Of a DNA stretch of 64,000 nt, positions 17,677 through 26,731 are shown piece by piece; the stretch's first letter is position 1, and each line of letters opens with the position of its first letter. Under the pieces are notes generated by a model that saw nothing but the letters and a program-made list of their open reading frames with translations, did no database searches and was not told the origin of the DNA. The stretch lies in contig CBDHFQ010000033.1 of the NCBI GenBank assembly GCA_965262565.1, positions 186,001 to 250,000 of the forward strand, in the 5' to 3' direction. This DNA is from CBDHFQ01 sp965262565 (GTDB lineage: Bacteria; Bacteroidota; Bacteroidia; J057). Made by a program: the position numbers and the translations under genes.

Positions 17677-19068
17677 TTAATTCATTACTCTTAAAATTCC
17701 AGATTTAACAAAACCTTTCAAAATATCTAAGAGTTTCTTTTCTTCTTCTTTGGAAGGAGATACTTTTTCTCGAAAAAGAGTTAAAAGATTCAATACCGTA
17801 TTTTCTCCATTGATCTCTTGTAAAATTAATACTACTAACTCTGCGCCTTCGTAGACTTCTCCATTAGCAAAATGGATTTCAGTATTTACGTTATTTCCCA
17901 TTGATACCTCAGTTTTTACTATATAAGTTTGGTTCATTTCTAGTATCATATCTTCCTCTAATTTGTTGGAAAACTCTTGTTCCAATTGAAAGCAATAAAT
18001 CAAATTGTTGTAGGTTTTGGTACACAATGAGTTTCCAACAGCACAATGTTTGGTGTACACCGAGTCTTTTTTGATTAATTTAAAGCCTTGAGATGAGAAA
18101 AGCTCGACTATTTCATTACCACTATACATTTCAACTGTTTCAGTAAAGTGATAATCAAGTGGTCCAAGGTGTACGAAATATCCTTTATTTCGCAATACTC
18201 TTTTTAGCTCAGGAATTAATTGGGATAACGGAATTACGTCAGTGAAATATATGGAGAAGTAAACAGAGATGGAATTATCGGGAAGAGGGATATGTTTTGC
18301 ATCGGCGACATAATACATTAGATTAGATTTCGGCAATGTGGAGAAACTTTTATTTTTTGTGGGGGGGGTAAGACTTGCTTTCATAGGTCTAATTATATCT
18401 CGGTTGTGCACTACATTTTTCTTAGCTATGTCATAAAATACTATATCTTCTTCCAATAATTTGTAAAATAAAAAACTCATAGTAAGCGAATAATCGATAA
18501 CAGTTAAATATTGAAAATATGCTTGTAATTCGTAAGCTATTCTACCAGTTCCTCCTCCCATGAAGAGTGCATTTCCATTAATCTCTAGCTCATTAATGAT
18601 GTTTACTAGTGCTATCCTCATTTGATCTATTTCTTTCTCTCCTTCATTTACCCAGCACCAGTCCCGTCTGATATAATCCAAGCCTATCGTATATGGAATT
18701 GAGTCGTTCTCATTCAAAGCATCAAATAGGTCTTTTTTGCTGAAATACGGATCTATCAAAAGGAGTATTTCCTCGAAAAGCTTATTATTATTTTTTGTTG
18801 CATGACTAATAGCTAAGACCCTGCTTTTAGCAATGGGATTAATAGTTACTTTTTGAGCCATGTCATCGTATTTTTCATTAATGGATTTTACATATTGGGT
18901 TAGGGTACAAAATACAGATGCAAGATATTTTGTTGAGTTATTGACAAGAATAGGAACTTTTCCATCGATAAGCGGATACTTAGTCTTACATATAGCGCAT
19001 ACCAAGTAGTCGGCTTGTTTCTTTAGATGTACGATGTTCTCACAAGACAAACATTTTATGTTATTCAT
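17677..19068 (-). CDS. N2227/carnosine-N-methyltransferase-like enzyme with zinc ribbon and PqqD-like C-terminal domain
   Basis: 463 residues in three parts. Residues 6-27 form a zinc ribbon (CLSC...CAIC, Trm112-like). The middle is a SAM methyltransferase: RRDWCWVNEGE, FMGGGTGR (169-176), DYSLTMSFL and HLGPLDYHF follow the order and wording of N2227/carnosine N-methyltransferases (RDWS.EG, GxGxGR, LGPLLYHF). The last about 65 residues (YEGAELVVLILQEINGENTV ... VKSGIL) have the helix pattern of PqqD-type RiPP recognition elements. I infer a peptide methyltransferase that binds the leader through its own recognition domain. Its start overlaps the stop of the upstream hydroxylase-like gene by 8 bases, suggesting coupled translation. 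Confidence 0.7.
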   Translation of the reverse strand: MNNIKCLSCENIVHLKKQADYLVCAICKTKYPLIDGKVPILVNNSTKYLASVFCTLTQYVKSINEKYDDMAQKVTINPIAKSRVLAISHATKNNNKLFEEILLLIDPYFSKKDLFDALNENDSIPYTIGLDYIRRDWCWVNEGEKEIDQMRIALVNIINELEINGNALFMGGGTGRIAYELQAYFQYLTVIDYSLTMSFLFYKLLEEDIVFYDIAKKNVVHNRDIIRPMKASLTPPTKNKSFSTLPKSNLMYYVADAKHIPLPDNSISVYFSIYFTDVIPLSQLIPELKRVLRNKGYFVHLGPLDYHFTETVEMYSGNEIVELFSSQGFKLIKKDSVYTKHCAVGNSLCTKTYNNLIYCFQLEQEFSNKLEEDMILEMNQTYIVKTEVSMGNNVNTEIHFANGEVYEGAELVVLILQEINGENTVLNLLTLFREKVSPSKEEEKKLLDILKGFVKSGILRVMN

Positions 19069-20242
19069 TTATTGAAATAGGATTTGCCTCTAATAATTTT
19101 TTTAAACTAAATACATAGGGCTGATTGGATGTATCAAGTGACTCTATTGTTGATGCATTTTCTTCATAAATGTCGTGGTATGTCTCTTTAAGTGAATGGT
19201 AAAGTTCCCAACCCTTTTTGGTAAATATTTTTCGATAGTTGAAAACTTCTAAAGCTGTCTTGAACCGCTTCATGTTATCAGAAAGCCTTCCTTTAGCCTC
19301 ATATAGCTGTAACCCTTTAAAAACATTTTCACGAATGCATCTTGCTAAACAAGTATTGATATTTGTTAAAGTAAATAAAGCATGAAATGAACCATAAATT
19401 TTGCCATGTGCAGCTTTATGACGGCTATTTTTTTTCACCAGGCTATACGGATCTACGGCGAATACATCATTTGGGAGAAGAACATAATAAAACATATTAT
19501 GTGAAGATTGGTGAATAATATCTTCTAAAAAGGAAACGATACTATTTTCGGGTTCAACATTGATATAGGAGATTCCAATAGACTGAAGTGAGGCGAAGGA
19601 TCGTTTACCATTCCTGTAAAATAAATAAATCCCTCTGATTACTTTTGAAAACTTATCATAGTATTCTGGATAAATTGATTTGATTATATCAATTGCTTTT
19701 TCGACTGTAGCAGAATGCCTAATATATTGTTCTTCTACATTTAAACTACCCTCATTTTCTTGACCTGCGAAATAACTATCTAATTCTGCGATTTCATCTC
19801 TATAAATTTCGAGTTTAGTCTGTATATAAATCGGTTTAACAATGCGCAAGACGGTGATATTTGTATTGTCTTCCTTCGAAAAGGTACTTATTTCAGTATT
19901 CCATTTAAGCTTTAATTGTTTATTAGGCGTATTAGTATATATATAGCCAATTCGGGGAATGTATACCATTCCTTTTTTGTCTGTCTTTATTGTTAGTGAA
20001 TCTGGTTTGGAATTATTAGGGATATAGCCGAAAAGCAGTTGTTCCAAATTTTGAAATTCAGCAGGTAAATGGGGATATAGGAATAATAGTGGCTCTAAAA
20101 AAATATCATCATCATTGAAATCTAGTCTATCAAAGACATTTGGAGACTGCCTATATACAATTGTTCTATTTCGGTAAGATAATTCTACTCTGTTATCTAT
20201 AATTCTTTCTTCTACCAAACTATTTAAATAAGAGTGTAGCAT
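19061..20242 (-). CDS. Alpha-KG HExxH-type peptide hydroxylase relative (HQxxH variant)
   Basis: 393 residues without transmembrane segments. The best clue is IIHQSSHNMFYY (His244, His248) followed 25-40 residues later by RHKAAHGKIYGSFHALFTL. This spacing and wording matches the HExxH motif family found in RiPP clusters and reported to be Fe/alpha-ketoglutarate peptide beta-hydroxylases, where HExxH is followed by an R-P-x-x-G-x-x-H-x-x-F segment. Here the Glu is Gln245, so metal ligation or activity may differ. It is in an operon with the methyltransferase and downstream of the precursors. The Asp-rich cores (VDN/IDN, EDD) would suit an Asp hydroxylase. Identification rests on motifs, not overall alignment. 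Confidence 0.55.
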   Translation of the reverse strand: MLHSYLNSLVEERIIDNRVELSYRNRTIVYRQSPNVFDRLDFNDDDIFLEPLLFLYPHLPAEFQNLEQLLFGYIPNNSKPDSLTIKTDKKGMVYIPRIGYIYTNTPNKQLKLKWNTEISTFSKEDNTNITVLRIVKPIYIQTKLEIYRDEIAELDSYFAGQENEGSLNVEEQYIRHSATVEKAIDIIKSIYPEYYDKFSKVIRGIYLFYRNGKRSFASLQSIGISYINVEPENSIVSFLEDIIHQSSHNMFYYVLLPNDVFAVDPYSLVKKNSRHKAAHGKIYGSFHALFTLTNINTCLARCIRENVFKGLQLYEAKGRLSDNMKRFKTALEVFNYRKIFTKKGWELYHSLKETYHDIYEENASTIESLDTSNQPYVFSLKKLLEANPISINE

Positions 20243-20834
20243 TTTTAGGATTAATTATCTCAAGGAATTCATTGATAAATACTATAAATAGGGAGTTAAA
20301 TAGGATTAAGCTAAATAAAGAGTGATTTTTCCTATTTTAAGAGAGAAAGTAATCCAATAATTATTTGTAATATTTTAGCGAACCTGCTTTCCAAACATTG
20401 TATTTGATTTATATGTAAAGACTTAAGTCTAATAAGAATGTTAACTTTAATACTTTGAAAACAACCTATTATATCAGTCTTAGCGAAGAATTATTTTCAT
20501 TCTATAATTTAAAAAACGGATGTCTACTCATTAAGAATACTTCTAATACTTCCTTAGCTTATATTTTAGTTGGTCTAAGGATGGAAATCGACGAATAGGA
20601 CTTTGAAAAAAATCTACACTACTTTCCCGTATTATATAAGGTGACTTTTTTCTTTTAAATCAGCTTCCTTCATAAAGTCTTATCATTTATACTATGTATC
20701 TCTGTAATAAATTGTATATCAGTAGTTTACTTATTATTTTATTAATAATAGTACTACATTCTTTTAATTATGTCTTTATTCATAAAAAGGAAGATGTTCA
20801 CCTTCGAGCAATCCACTATATTTTACCTTAATTT
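20243..20834. other. 592-base AT-rich spacer between hydroxylase-like gene and precursor B
   Basis: Apart from the decayed precursor near 20566-20655 I see no gene. This long leader in front of the hydroxylase/methyltransferase genes suggests that they may have their own promoter. Confidence 0.5.
20566..20655 (-). pseudogene. Decayed third RiPP precursor copy
   Basis: Read on the minus strand, the end of this segment (V-D-F-H-P-stop-T-N-stop) aligns with the D-D-C-H-P-K/R-P-N-stop end of the two intact precursors, and the preceding bases TCAAAGTC match TCAAAATCT. The Cys codon has become TTC and the Lys/Arg codon has become TAG (20575-20577). A weaker match to the YAKGG region lies just upstream; the leader is not recognisable. 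Confidence 0.5.
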
Positions 20835-20993
20835 TTAGTTAGGCTTAGGATGGCAATCGTCTTCAGATTTTAAAGGCCAATTTATGCAACTCTCATTGTC
20901 GATTTGCATTCCGCCTTTTGCATAGGATAATTTTTTATGGTTAGCAGCCATTTTCTTTTTAAAGTCATCCAGGACTAATCTCTTATTTCTCAT
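20835..20993 (-). CDS. RiPP precursor peptide B (52 aa)
   Basis: A short ORF with ATG at 20993 and TAA at 20835-20837. Leader: MRNKRLVLDDFKKKMAANH, then KKLSYAKGG, a double-glycine end suited to the C39 peptidase of the neighbouring exporter. Core after GG: 24 residues beginning MQIDNES and ending KSEDDCHPKPN, with two Cys. It aligns without gaps over the leader with precursor A; the core differs in the middle (CINWPL against CGGPS) but keeps the C-terminus. Conservation of leader and tail with a variable centre is typical of a precursor family. It is 272 bases from precursor A, same strand. Confidence 0.8.
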   Translation of the reverse strand: MRNKRLVLDDFKKKMAANHKKLSYAKGGMQIDNESCINWPLKSEDDCHPKPN

Positions 20994-21265
20994 AAGTATG
21001 ACAATTTATATTGAAATGTTTTGATGAATAATATATAAGGATTTTTATGCCACATTAAATTATGGCATATAAATTATATGAATGTTGAATAAAATTTTTG
21101 ATGAATTAACAAAAGAGCTTATCTTCTAATCATTTCTATTATCTCTCACCAGTTGATTTAATCTCTCATAATTAAAAATCTATAATTAGCTTTATAGAGT
21201 TATTTCTAATCCCTACAGCAAATTTTCTATTAAAATAGAAGTAGTGATATTTTATAGACTGTCAT

Positions 21266-21421
21266 TTAGTTAGGCCTAGGGTGGCAATCGTCTTCAGATT
21301 TTGAAGGTCCACCGCAATTCGTGTTGTCTACATGCATTCCACCTTTTGCATAGAATAATTTTTTATGGTTAGTAGCCACCTTCTTTTTAAAGTCATCTAG
21401 ACTTAATCTTTTACTTTTCAT
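21266..21421 (-). CDS. RiPP precursor peptide A (51 aa)
   Basis: ATG at 21421, TAA at 21266-21268. Leader residues 1-28 (MKSKRLSLDDFKKKVATNH, then KKLFYAKGG) end in Gly-Gly. The 23-residue core starts MHVDNTNCGG and ends KSEDDCHPRPN. Two Cys, several Asp/Glu, and Lys/Ser residues offer targets for the radical SAM, methyltransferase and hydroxylase-like enzymes encoded nearby. It is too short for usual gene-length cut-offs. The identification rests on the pairwise similarity to precursor B, the GG leader and the location between exporter and modification genes. Confidence 0.82.
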   Translation of the reverse strand: MKSKRLSLDDFKKKVATNHKKLFYAKGGMHVDNTNCGGPSKSEDDCHPRPN

Positions 21422-22021
21422 TATTGTAAATTTTTGGATTAAGTATTATACTGTTTATTAAATTGTCTTTCTAAAGATAACTACTCTTTTTAGGGTAAAA
21501 GTGCCAGATTACATGACAATAGTGCCAATTTGGAATAAAAATTCATTTCCGCTAGAGGAGATTTATCGTAGTAAATATTAGTTCTATTATATTTATAAGA
21601 ATATAAATGTTTTATTATTTAAGTACATACTCCATGAACAACAATTCAGATGTAGTGAATTATTAACCATGAATTTAAATTTAGGCATCTTTCAATACAC
21701 CATATTTCTCAGTATGACTAGCACTTACTCCAATTATATACAAGACTGCTTTAACGGAATCAATCGATTTTCTTGATAAGGCTCAGTTTTTCGATGGATG
21801 TTCACATTTTGCATGCTAGAATTGATAAAGTGGATCTTTAGTAGAATATTGATACTTTTTATTCAAAGGCTAGTAGGGTTTTCATTCGACTAAACGAAAA
21901 ATATACTATGGTCAATTTTTAACTTAGGCTGATAAATTTGTACTCGGCTAAATTTTTCTTACGAACAAGCTACTCCCATCTTAAGGCTTGACATAATCTT
22001 TATAGTTGAAAGGGATAGAAA
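21422..22021. other. 600-base AT-rich region upstream of precursor A
   Basis: No gene seen. It should contain the precursor promoter. About 80-120 bases upstream of the precursor A start, the minus strand has two TGGCAC words (in TTGGCACTATTG and TCTGGCACTTTTA) 22 bases apart; a similar TGGCAT lies upstream of precursor B. They resemble a sigma-54 -24 element, but no matching -12 element follows. Confidence 0.4.
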
Positions 22022-23356
22022 TTAAATATTATCTGTTTCAGCCAATCTTTCGTCAGAGGGTATATCTTGATGATCCAATCGCCTCTTTAAATCATAAAAT
22101 ATTCTTTGAATTAAATTAAGCTCTTCAGTGATTATCTCAATATTTCCGCTCATTTCTTCTCGAAAAGTAAGTAGTTTACCGTATGAAGTAATCAGACCAT
22201 CAGGCAAACTGATTTCTACGGCATAAAGATTGCCTCTAGGCACAAGAGAAACTTTTGTAACTATACCAGTAAGTGTACCAAATTCCTGGAATAGAAAATC
22301 ATCTAGCTTAATGATTGCCTTTTGACTAATTTTTAACTTGCCTGAATTCCTTATAGGGAGTAACACTTTACCAATTCTATCCACATCTTGTGTAGGAACC
22401 ACAGTAAAGATTTCCTCAAATCGATTAACGAATTGATTATCACTCCAGTAATCAAAGAGGGACACTTTGCCATCAATGGGGGATTTTAGCACAAAGTTTT
22501 TTTCCCAGTTTTTTATAGAAAACTGAAGTTGTTTATAACTATCAAATAATGAGAGTCTAAGGGATTGATTTTTTTCCTCTTTTTGAAAAGTAAGATCTGA
22601 AAGCATTTTACGACTATCAGCAATGCTAATCTTGACCTCACTTATTTCGAGGAGGTTGGATTGATATTGCCTTCTTAGTAAAAGGAGCTGTCGTTCTTTG
22701 TCTTCAAATTGTTTTTGAGAAATAACTTTTTGTTCAAATAGTTTTTTGTCCCTTTCGAAATCCTTTGTAAGTAATTGAATGTCATTTTCAAAGAGATTAC
22801 CTTGCATTTCAAGTTTTTGCTGATATATGTTAAACTCCTTTGACCGATAGCTCTCTTCATTTATTTGGTTATCTAAAGGATTAAATTTTTTGAATCTCCA
22901 ATACTCATAATATCTAAGTAGAAAGTTGGCATAGTTTTCATTAATAACACCAAGGTTTAAATTCTCTGGCCAATGTATTTCTTCTTGAATAAGCTTCTCT
23001 ATCTGATTAATGCTAATTTTTTCGATCGATGCAAGGAGTGAAAAAGCGTCATTGGGATTTGTAGTGGATTTAATAATGGCCAAAACCTCTCCTTCCTTCA
23101 CTAAACTTCCCTCGGAAACACGTATATCGATAAGTTCCCCATCGCTATTAGCAATTATAGGTACAGGTGGTGTGTTAGAAGTAATAGTAATTCTGGCTTG
23201 AAGAATATCTGGATATTTGATAAACCAGCTTATTGTAAATAGTGCTATTATAATTAATAAAAAAATGGTATTTCCATATCTGAAAATTGCTAAAGGAACA
23301 TCTTCAAGAATTTCTCTTACATCTTCGTTTCTATCCGAATATAGTAAATCAGGCAT
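22022..23356 (-). CDS. HlyD-family periplasmic adaptor (membrane fusion) protein
   Basis: 444 residues with one N-terminal transmembrane helix (about 27-47, TIFLLIIIALFTISWFI), a biotinyl-lipoyl-like half-motif (IIANSDGELIDIRVSEGSLV), a long coiled-coil middle region (about 150-290) and a C-terminal barrel. VSEGSLVKEGEVL is the standard MFP segment. Works with the inner-membrane ABC exporter encoded 6 bases upstream on the same strand to move the peptide across the envelope, probably with a TolC-like protein from elsewhere. The tight spacing to the exporter gene indicates an operon. Confidence 0.88.
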   Translation of the reverse strand: MPDLLYSDRNEDVREILEDVPLAIFRYGNTIFLLIIIALFTISWFIKYPDILQARITITSNTPPVPIIANSDGELIDIRVSEGSLVKEGEVLAIIKSTTNPNDAFSLLASIEKISINQIEKLIQEEIHWPENLNLGVINENYANFLLRYYEYWRFKKFNPLDNQINEESYRSKEFNIYQQKLEMQGNLFENDIQLLTKDFERDKKLFEQKVISQKQFEDKERQLLLLRRQYQSNLLEISEVKISIADSRKMLSDLTFQKEEKNQSLRLSLFDSYKQLQFSIKNWEKNFVLKSPIDGKVSLFDYWSDNQFVNRFEEIFTVVPTQDVDRIGKVLLPIRNSGKLKISQKAIIKLDDFLFQEFGTLTGIVTKVSLVPRGNLYAVEISLPDGLITSYGKLLTFREEMSGNIEIITEELNLIQRIFYDLKRRLDHQDIPSDERLAETDNI

Positions 23357-23362
23357 AGGTTA

Positions 23363-25555
23363 TTAATTTCCTAATTCGAGTTGGTTTTTAATTAATTTAT
23401 AATAATTACCATTTAATTGTACAAGTTCATCATGAGTACCTGATTCAATAATCATACCTTTATCAAGAACAAGTATTTGATCGGCCTTTTTAACAGTACT
23501 TAGTCTATGTGCAATGATAACCACTGTTTTTCCAATGAAAAACTCATCCAAATAATCCATAATGACTTTTTCATTATTAGCATCTAATGAACTAGTAGCT
23601 TCATCAAGAAACAGGAATTCAGGATTTTTATAAACTGCCCTTGCGATCAAAATACGTTGGTTTTGCCCACCACTTAGATTTATTCCATCTGAACCAAGTT
23701 TAGTATTCAACCCAGCAGGAAGTGTTTCGATAAATTCTCGAAGATTAGCTATTTTTATAGCATCTTCAAGTCGTCGTTGATCAATACGAAAGGATTGTTC
23801 AGATTCAGTGATATTATTGAGAATACTGTCGTTAAAGATAAATCCATCTTGCATAACTACTCCACATTTGGATCGCCATGTTCTCGAATCAATGTTTGTT
23901 AAAAATTCCGATCCAACTTTAATGGCACCTTCATAATTGCTGTAGAATTTAAGTATTAATTTTAGCAGTGTTGTTTTTCCACTTCCACTGTTCCCCACAA
24001 TAGCTGTAACTTTTCCTGCGGGTATAGTGAAGGAAAGGTTATTGAGAATAAGTGGAGAGGATGGACCCCCATATCTAAAACTAAAATTATCTTCAAAAGT
24101 GATGGAAGTATTGTCTAATATGCTACTTAATGTTCCTTCATATTCATCTTCTGTTTCTTCCTTGAAAATTTCACGTATTCGAGACATGCTTAAGCTGGCA
24201 TCTTGATACGATTGTATGAAGTTAATAAACATAAGTATTGGACCGTTAAGCTGGCCGATTATATATTGTATGGCCAGCATAGTTCCCAATGTCAATTGAC
24301 CGTTTAATACCAAGACCGCCGCATAAAATGTTACGAATATGTTCTTAAATTCACTAATGATTCGACCTCCGTTACCCTGTATATGTTGCAAGCTCAGACC
24401 TTTCATACCTATTTTGTGCAATCTTATTTGAATGGATTCCCATTCCCACCTTCTCTTTCGTTCGGAACCATTCAATTTAATTTCCTCTATTCCATTAAGG
24501 AGTTGTACTAGGCTGCTTTGATTCGAAGATTGTTCATTGAAAGATTTGTAATCAAGTTCAGCTCTCCTCTTAAGAAAAAAGAGTACCCATATAATATACA
24601 TGACTGTTCCTATGAAATATATGAGGCAAATAATCGGACTAAATATGAACAGAACAATACCAAAGGTGATAAAACTAAAAGTAGCGAATAGAATATTGAT
24701 GGTTTGTGATGTTATAAAAGCTTCTACTCTACGGTGATCTTCTACCCTACGCAGTAGATCGCCAATCATCTTACTATCAAAAAATGATATAGGAAGTGCC
24801 ATCATCTTGAACAAAAAGTCAGATAGTAAAGATATATTTACTCGCATTCCCAGGTGAAGGAGCAACCAATCTTGAATAATGCGTACTGCTGCACGAGAAA
24901 TAAACAAAACTATTTGAGCCACAAGAATCAACCTGATAAAGCCGATGTTTTCATAATTTATTCCATAATCAACTACTGCTTGTGTAGCAAAAGGAAAAAT
25001 TAGTTGTAGAAAACTAGATACAATCAATCCTACAATTAATTGGATAATAAGCTTGTAATAAGGTTTAATATATTGAGATAATATGCCCAAGAAGCCTTCA
25101 TCTCGGAGTTCTAGGTTGTTGATGGCATAAAATTGATTACTTGGCTCAAGTAATATCACTAGGCCCTCGCTATTTAGCTGGTCTGTTATCCATCCCTTTT
25201 TAAATTTACCCATATCGTACTTGACCCTCCCAAATGCTGGATCCGATACATGTACATACTTTTTGTCCACTTTATAAACCACGAAAAAATGGTTTTGCTG
25301 CCAAAATGCGATGGCCGGTAATGGGACTTCATGAATTAAAGTTTCAAAGGAACAGGAGAGACCGAGCGCTTTTAAGCCTATAGCTTCTGAAGCGTCAATA
25401 ATGTCAAGTGCAGATATGCCTTCTTTTGTTATATGACTTTTTTTCCTTAGAAACTCAATGGAGAAATCTTTCTTATAATATTTTGAGACAATCTTGATAC
25501 ATGTAGGCCCGCAGTCCATTTGATCAAATTGTCGATAATTTGGAAACCTCTTCAT
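23363..25555 (-). CDS. Peptidase-containing ABC transporter (PCAT) with C39 domain
   Basis: 730 residues. Residues 1 to about 135 are a C39 bacteriocin-type cysteine peptidase with the complete active site: Gln12, Cys15 (QMDCGPTC), His89 (QQNHFFVV) and Asp105 (VSDPAFG). A six-helix exporter domain follows (about 165-440). The nucleotide-binding domain has Walker A GNSGSGKTT, signature LSGGQNQR and Walker B FLFLDEATSSLD, then the H-loop AHRLST. It should cut the precursor leader after Gly-Gly and export the core. The match between this cleavage type and the YAKGG leaders of the two small ORFs is the main link tying this locus together. Confidence 0.92.
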   Translation of the reverse strand: MKRFPNYRQFDQMDCGPTCIKIVSKYYKKDFSIEFLRKKSHITKEGISALDIIDASEAIGLKALGLSCSFETLIHEVPLPAIAFWQQNHFFVVYKVDKKYVHVSDPAFGRVKYDMGKFKKGWITDQLNSEGLVILLEPSNQFYAINNLELRDEGFLGILSQYIKPYYKLIIQLIVGLIVSSFLQLIFPFATQAVVDYGINYENIGFIRLILVAQIVLFISRAAVRIIQDWLLLHLGMRVNISLLSDFLFKMMALPISFFDSKMIGDLLRRVEDHRRVEAFITSQTINILFATFSFITFGIVLFIFSPIICLIYFIGTVMYIIWVLFFLKRRAELDYKSFNEQSSNQSSLVQLLNGIEEIKLNGSERKRRWEWESIQIRLHKIGMKGLSLQHIQGNGGRIISEFKNIFVTFYAAVLVLNGQLTLGTMLAIQYIIGQLNGPILMFINFIQSYQDASLSMSRIREIFKEETEDEYEGTLSSILDNTSITFEDNFSFRYGGPSSPLILNNLSFTIPAGKVTAIVGNSGSGKTTLLKLILKFYSNYEGAIKVGSEFLTNIDSRTWRSKCGVVMQDGFIFNDSILNNITESEQSFRIDQRRLEDAIKIANLREFIETLPAGLNTKLGSDGINLSGGQNQRILIARAVYKNPEFLFLDEATSSLDANNEKVIMDYLDEFFIGKTVVIIAHRLSTVKKADQILVLDKGMIIESGTHDELVQLNGNYYKLIKNQLELGN

Positions 25556-26328
25556 TGAAGAAATTAAATAAGTATGTTATAGCTTGTAGTAGTAAGTATT
25601 ATTCGATTAACTTCAATTCTTCCTCTATTTTGGATAGATGATTTTTATTCATACAGTGAACATAATAATATTGAAGTTTATAAGCATTTTTGTATGACGA
25701 ATAAGCTCTTTCTATATACGACTTTAGAATCTCCGTCTAATAAAAGCCTTTATCATACTCTCTAAGATGACTGAGAACATGTTAAAATACAATTAGATAT
25801 TAAAAAGAAGATAAATCTTACCAGCCCATTAATAAATAATTTAATGCGATATACTGTACTAATAAATATGTCAGAATTATTAAAAAGTGTACTTTTTGTT
25901 TATTATCTGTAATTCAGAGCGTTAATGCTAAATTTGCAACTTTTAAAAATTTCTAATCCGCTTTATGTTTCTATGGTTAGCTTCAAACATTGAAGTAGAT
26001 AATATTCGATGATTTTCGACTTATTGTAACACCTTACCTATAGCTTCTTCACTTATTTCTCAGAAGATTCCTCTGATCGCCCTCCATCAGAGAAAGACCA
26101 ATTTGGCTTCTAATATATTCTAATAAATTATAAACAGTTGCATAATTTTGATGTTAACTCTAACTGTGAATGTTAGGATAATATATCTCTACAAAAGGGA
26201 AAAATAATCTATTTATTTTTTATAGCTAGTACGTATTAAGCGGCTTTCATAAAATAGATCTTATTTGTACGATATCTTTCCTGCTAATCTTTTGTTTATT
26301 TGATTACCAATACTTATTATTAATTTAT
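25556..26328. other. 773-base AT-rich intergenic region, possible small-ORF remnant
   Basis: No confident gene. On the minus strand the frame ending at 25599 reads 44 codons with alternating charged/aromatic residues (YIERAYSSYKNAYKLQ, then HLSKIEEELKLIE) but has no ATG until Met at 25652, leaving a 17-aa ORF; an in-frame TAG separates a further 14 similar codons upstream. This could be the decayed end of a helical protein, or chance. The rest holds the promoters of the exporter operon and the ferredoxin gene. Confidence 0.4.
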
Positions 26329-26583
26329 ATGCATACTGTCAAATTTACTGAATCACAAAAGGAAGCCGTTTGGGATGAAAAACATGCTAGCATTTTGGAA
26401 CTAGCAGAATCTATCGGACTTAATCCCCCTTATAGTTGTAGAATGGGGATTTGCACAACTTGTGAATCAAAATTGGTATCGGGAAACATTACATATAACC
26501 CTGAACCTGAAAATGATCCTGTAACAGGAAACCTTTTTCTTTGCTGTTCTCAACCTACTTCAGATGTGGAAATAGAGATTTGA
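26329..26583 (+). CDS. [2Fe-2S] plant-type ferredoxin
   Basis: 84 residues. Cluster ligands are visible as YSCRMGICTTC (CX4CX2C) and a C-terminal Cys in LCCSQ, the plant/cyanobacterial ferredoxin pattern. A soluble cytoplasmic electron carrier. It lies at the right edge of the RiPP island, transcribed away from the exporter. It could supply electrons to the radical SAM enzyme, but radical SAM proteins more commonly use flavodoxin or [4Fe-4S] ferredoxins, so the link is only positional. Confidence 0.85.
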   Translation: MHTVKFTESQKEAVWDEKHASILELAESIGLNPPYSCRMGICTTCESKLVSGNITYNPEPENDPVTGNLFLCCSQPTSDVEIEI

Positions 26584-26731
26584 TGATCAGCTAAGGTGGA
26601 TTTTGACAAAAATTACTAATTCCTTCAAGTAGATAGTTAATTAAGGTGAATAAATGTTTCTGTAAGTAAACCCACTTACAGGACTTGCGTTCTATATACC
26701 AGAAAGCAACTACCTTAACCACTTTCCTCAG

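Noticed and set aside
21500..21545. TGGCAC words upstream of precursor A as sigma-54 promoters
   Set aside because: The GC of a -12 element is missing at the correct 10-base spacing in both cases.
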